The position numbers and the translations under genes were made by a program. From assembly GCA_900321265.1 (NCBI GenBank), contig ONVJ01000028.1:1-6792 (forward strand): a stretch of 6,792 nt of DNA, in the 5' to 3' direction. Below the pieces are notes generated by a model. It saw only the letters and a program-made list of their open reading frames with translations, did no database searches and had not been told where the DNA came from. Each line of letters starts with the position of its first letter. Positions within the stretch are counted from its first letter, which is position 1. The DNA comes from an uncultured Eubacteriales bacterium. GTDB taxonomy: Bacteria; Bacillota; Clostridia; Oscillospirales; CAG-272. This document shows, piece by piece, positions 5,269 through 6,792 of this stretch.

Positions 5269-5299
5269 TTTCTGTTCTGTTTACAGGACAGAACAGAAA
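5269..5299. repeat. Perfect 12-bp inverted repeat with 7-bp centre behind the recombinase gene
   Basis: TTTCTGTTCTGT (5269-5280) and ACAGAACAGAAA (5288-5299) are perfect inverted arms around TTACAGG. Each arm contains a tandem pentamer (TCTGT twice; ACAGA twice), so four copies of one short word are arranged two against two. No T-run follows on either strand, so it is not a normal intrinsic terminator. Arm and spacer lengths resemble the core site of a tyrosine recombinase (about 11 bp, 6-8 bp, 11 bp). An operator for the downstream MutS-like gene or an mRNA stem are alternatives. Confidence 0.65.
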
Positions 5300-5302
5300 G
5301 CA

Positions 5303-5324
5303 TTCAGTTCACCGCCTGACTGAA
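5303..5324. repeat. Short inverted repeat upstream of the MutS-like gene
   Basis: TTCAGT (5303-5308) and ACTGAA (5319-5324) are 6-bp arms around a 10-bp centre. It follows the larger inverted repeat by three bases and lies some 40 bases before the MutS-like start codon. Short arms make chance plausible; its clustering with the larger repeat is the reason to record it. Confidence 0.3.
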
Positions 5325-5353
5325 AACAGGAACACAAAGACATATCATATTAC

Positions 5354-5358
5354 AGGAG
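5354..5358 (+). promoter_or_regulatory. Ribosome binding site of the MutS-like gene
   Basis: AGGAG ends 7 nt before ATG at 5366, a good spacing, and fixes the start. No convincing promoter of its own is visible in the 116-bp gap, so the gene may be read through from the recombinase promoter. Confidence 0.8.
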
Positions 5359-5365
5359 TCACCCT

Positions 5366-6792
5366 ATGGAACTCAAGAACTTTTCCCTCATATATCCCGA
5401 CAGCGCCTCTCTGGAGAGACATTACGCCTCGCTTGACCGGCCGGATATCTCGGATTTCGTGACAGATGAACTGGGGCTGTCAGAAATATTCAATCTCAAG
5501 AACGGCTCGCTGTCCGAGTTCTTCACGACCGATCCGAAGGTCATAAAATACCGCACCGAGACATTTTCCGACATGCTCTCAAACCCCGGCCTCATAAAGA
5601 CACTGAACAGTCTGCTTCCGATCCTCAACGACATCCTTGAGCTCCGCAGACTCGAGAACGAGGGCGGGGACACCAACGACTATCTCTCCTCGATCACCGA
5701 GATCGAGCTTTACATCTCATCTGTTGACACCCTCGACGACGGTCTGAACGAGGTCCGCGATACTCTCAGCGGAAGAGCCTTCATCACTCTCTGCGACTAT
5801 ATCAGCGAACTTGCCGAGTCAGACTACTACAGCGAGCTCAATGAGCGGCTCTCAGAGCTCACCAAGCGCGTCCGGGAGATCAAGAGCGTTACAGTCGGGG
5901 TAAACCTCGACGCGCAGCTGAGGCCCGCAGAAGCCGGCGTGCTGTCGATCAACCCTGAAGCCTTCAGATCGGGCGACGTTATCGAGAAGATCCTGAGACT
6001 CAATTTCAAGGACGACGAATACACCTGCATAGCACAGCTCGTCCCCTTCGGAAAGAAGGAGACCGAGACCCAGAAGGCGGCTCTCACGCGGGCATTCAAC
6101 ACCGCCATCAATGACGTCTACAAATCCTCTCTCAGATCCTGGAAGAAGATAATACAGCAGTATGTGCTTGAAAAGACTGATTTCCTTCTCAATCTGATCC
6201 CCGAGATCGAGTTTCTGATAAAGGGGACGCGCCTCATGCAGGCCCTGGAGGCCAAAGGGTGCGCTCTCACCGCCCCGAAGATCGCTCCGATGGAGGAATG
6301 CGCCTTTGTCGCTCACGGTCTCTACAACCCGCAGGTGGCCCTCAAGATCACCGGTCCTTCGGTATCAAATGATCTGATCTTCGACGACAATGCCAGAATA
6401 TATGTGCTCTCCGGTCCGAACAGAGGCGGAAAATCTGTCATAACCTGCGCGCTCGGGATCGCTCAGGCGATGATGCAGCTGGGAATGCCGGTCCCCGCCG
6501 ACGACGCCGTGATCTCGCCGGTCGATGCCATATTCACCCACTTCCCCACCGGCGCCGACGATACGATCGACAAGGGACGCCTCGGCGAGGAGTGTGCCAG
6601 GCTCAACGAGATATTTGAAAAGGTGACCGAGCACTCGCTCGTGCTGCTTGACGAATCGCTCTCCTCCACAGGCTCCTACGAGGCTTCATACATCGCCGCT
6701 GAGGTACTCTCGGGCTTCTCGATAGCCGGATGCAGGACGCTCTTTTCGACGCACCTGCACGAGCTGGCGGGCTTTATTCCCGAGATCAACGC
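5366..6792 (+). CDS. MutS-like ATPase (MutS domain V protein), cut by the right edge
   Basis: The frame is open from ATG 5366 to the window edge (475 codons), with AGGAG in front. The last 130 residues form a MutS-type ABC ATPase. Walker A is GPNRGGKS at 350-357. A MutS-like ADDAVISPVDAIFTHF segment follows. Walker B is LVLLDE (D429, E430), and FSTHLHEL carries the switch histidine (H463). Residues 1 to about 330 are helical and charged, like the lever/clamp part of MutS. There is no N-terminal mismatch-recognition domain with its Phe-X-Glu motif, so canonical mismatch repair is unlikely. After Walker B the usual G-R-G-T is replaced by SLSSTGSYEA, and the usual signature-loop S-T-F-x-x-E is replaced by KGRLGEE. 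It belongs to the poorly understood MutS-related group without domain I, distinct from MutS1; whether a C-terminal Smr domain exists cannot be seen. It is co-directional with the recombinase. A role in DNA structure processing or recombination is inferred. Confidence 0.9.
   Translation, partial: MELKNFSLIYPDSASLERHYASLDRPDISDFVTDELGLSEIFNLKNGSLSEFFTTDPKVIKYRTETFSDMLSNPGLIKTLNSLLPILNDILELRRLENEGGDTNDYLSSITEIELYISSVDTLDDGLNEVRDTLSGRAFITLCDYISELAESDYYSELNERLSELTKRVREIKSVTVGVNLDAQLRPAEAGVLSINPEAFRSGDVIEKILRLNFKDDEYTCIAQLVPFGKKETETQKAALTRAFNTAINDVYKSSLRSWKKIIQQYVLEKTDFLLNLIPEIEFLIKGTRLMQALEAKGCALTAPKIAPMEECAFVAHGLYNPQVALKITGPSVSNDLIFDDNARIYVLSGPNRGGKSVITCALGIAQAMMQLGMPVPADDAVISPVDAIFTHFPTGADDTIDKGRLGEECARLNEIFEKVTEHSLVLLDESLSSTGSYEASYIAAEVLSGFSIAGCRTLFSTHLHELAGFIPEIN

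Noticed and set aside
5272..5294. LexA/SOS box reading of the CTGT...ACAG and GTTC...GAAC words
   Set aside because: The CTGT-ACAG spacing is 7 rather than 8, and the clostridial/Bacillus type GAAC-N4-GTTC has the opposite half-site order.
5320..5348. Possible MutS-like gene promoter CTGAAA-17-TATCAT
   Set aside because: The predicted transcription start would fall inside the Shine-Dalgarno at 5354-5358, and the -35 match is poor.
5827..6669. Minus-strand frames opposite the MutS-like gene
   Set aside because: They mirror a frame with clear Walker A, Walker B and switch-histidine motifs and have no start signals.
1..6792. CRISPR array, insertion sequence or prophage module
   Set aside because: No regularly spaced direct repeats, transposase or phage structural genes are present; the recombinase alone, among housekeeping genes, is not enough to call a mobile element.

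Overview
The window looks like chromosomal DNA of a Gram-positive anaerobe of the Bacillota, most likely class Clostridia (Oscillospirales-like). This is inferred from sigma-A promoters close to consensus, AGGAGG-type ribosome binding sites, AT-rich intergenic regions between moderately GC-rich genes, U-tract hairpin terminators and the style of the proteins. No phage, plasmid, IS or CRISPR element is visible. The gene content is mostly housekeeping.

Layout. Positions 1-230 (minus strand) hold a tRNA-Leu(CAA) gene with encoded CCA and its own promoter, followed by two stacked hairpin terminators and a third inverted repeat. Positions 231-560 form a divergent control region: the tRNA promoter leaves leftwards, and a perfect-consensus extended -10 promoter with A/T tracts upstream leaves rightwards to gdhA. 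Positions 561-1913 are gdhA, a hexameric glutamate dehydrogenase (ammonium assimilation, probably NADP-linked), closed by a long hairpin terminator whose stem resembles the one behind the tRNA. Positions 2035-3993 are a minus-strand operon read from one promoter: a four-helix membrane protein of unknown function, a HAD-family phosphatase and a Nudix (MutT-like) hydrolase, ending in a terminator that faces the gdhA terminator. Positions 3994-4166 are a divergent promoter region with a 12-bp palindrome between the -35 and -10 boxes of the rightward promoter. Positions 4167-5249 are a Xer-type tyrosine recombinase with all six catalytic residues, an enlarged N-terminal domain and an acidic tail. 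Positions 5250-5365 carry a perfect 12-bp inverted repeat with a 7-bp centre. From 5366 to the right edge runs a MutS-like ATPase, cut by the window, with no mismatch-recognition domain and a variant Walker B/signature region.

How the parts work together. GdhA, the tRNA and the Nudix/HAD pair are independent housekeeping functions. The Nudix and HAD enzymes could act in sequence on damaged or excess nucleotides; this is inference. The recombinase and the MutS-like ATPase are co-directional DNA-metabolism genes. The region around them is the least ordinary part of the window: a likely operator in the recombinase promoter, and just behind the recombinase gene an inverted repeat built like a tyrosine-recombinase core site (or an operator) that is not a normal intrinsic terminator. 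No clearly novel multi-gene system is proven here.
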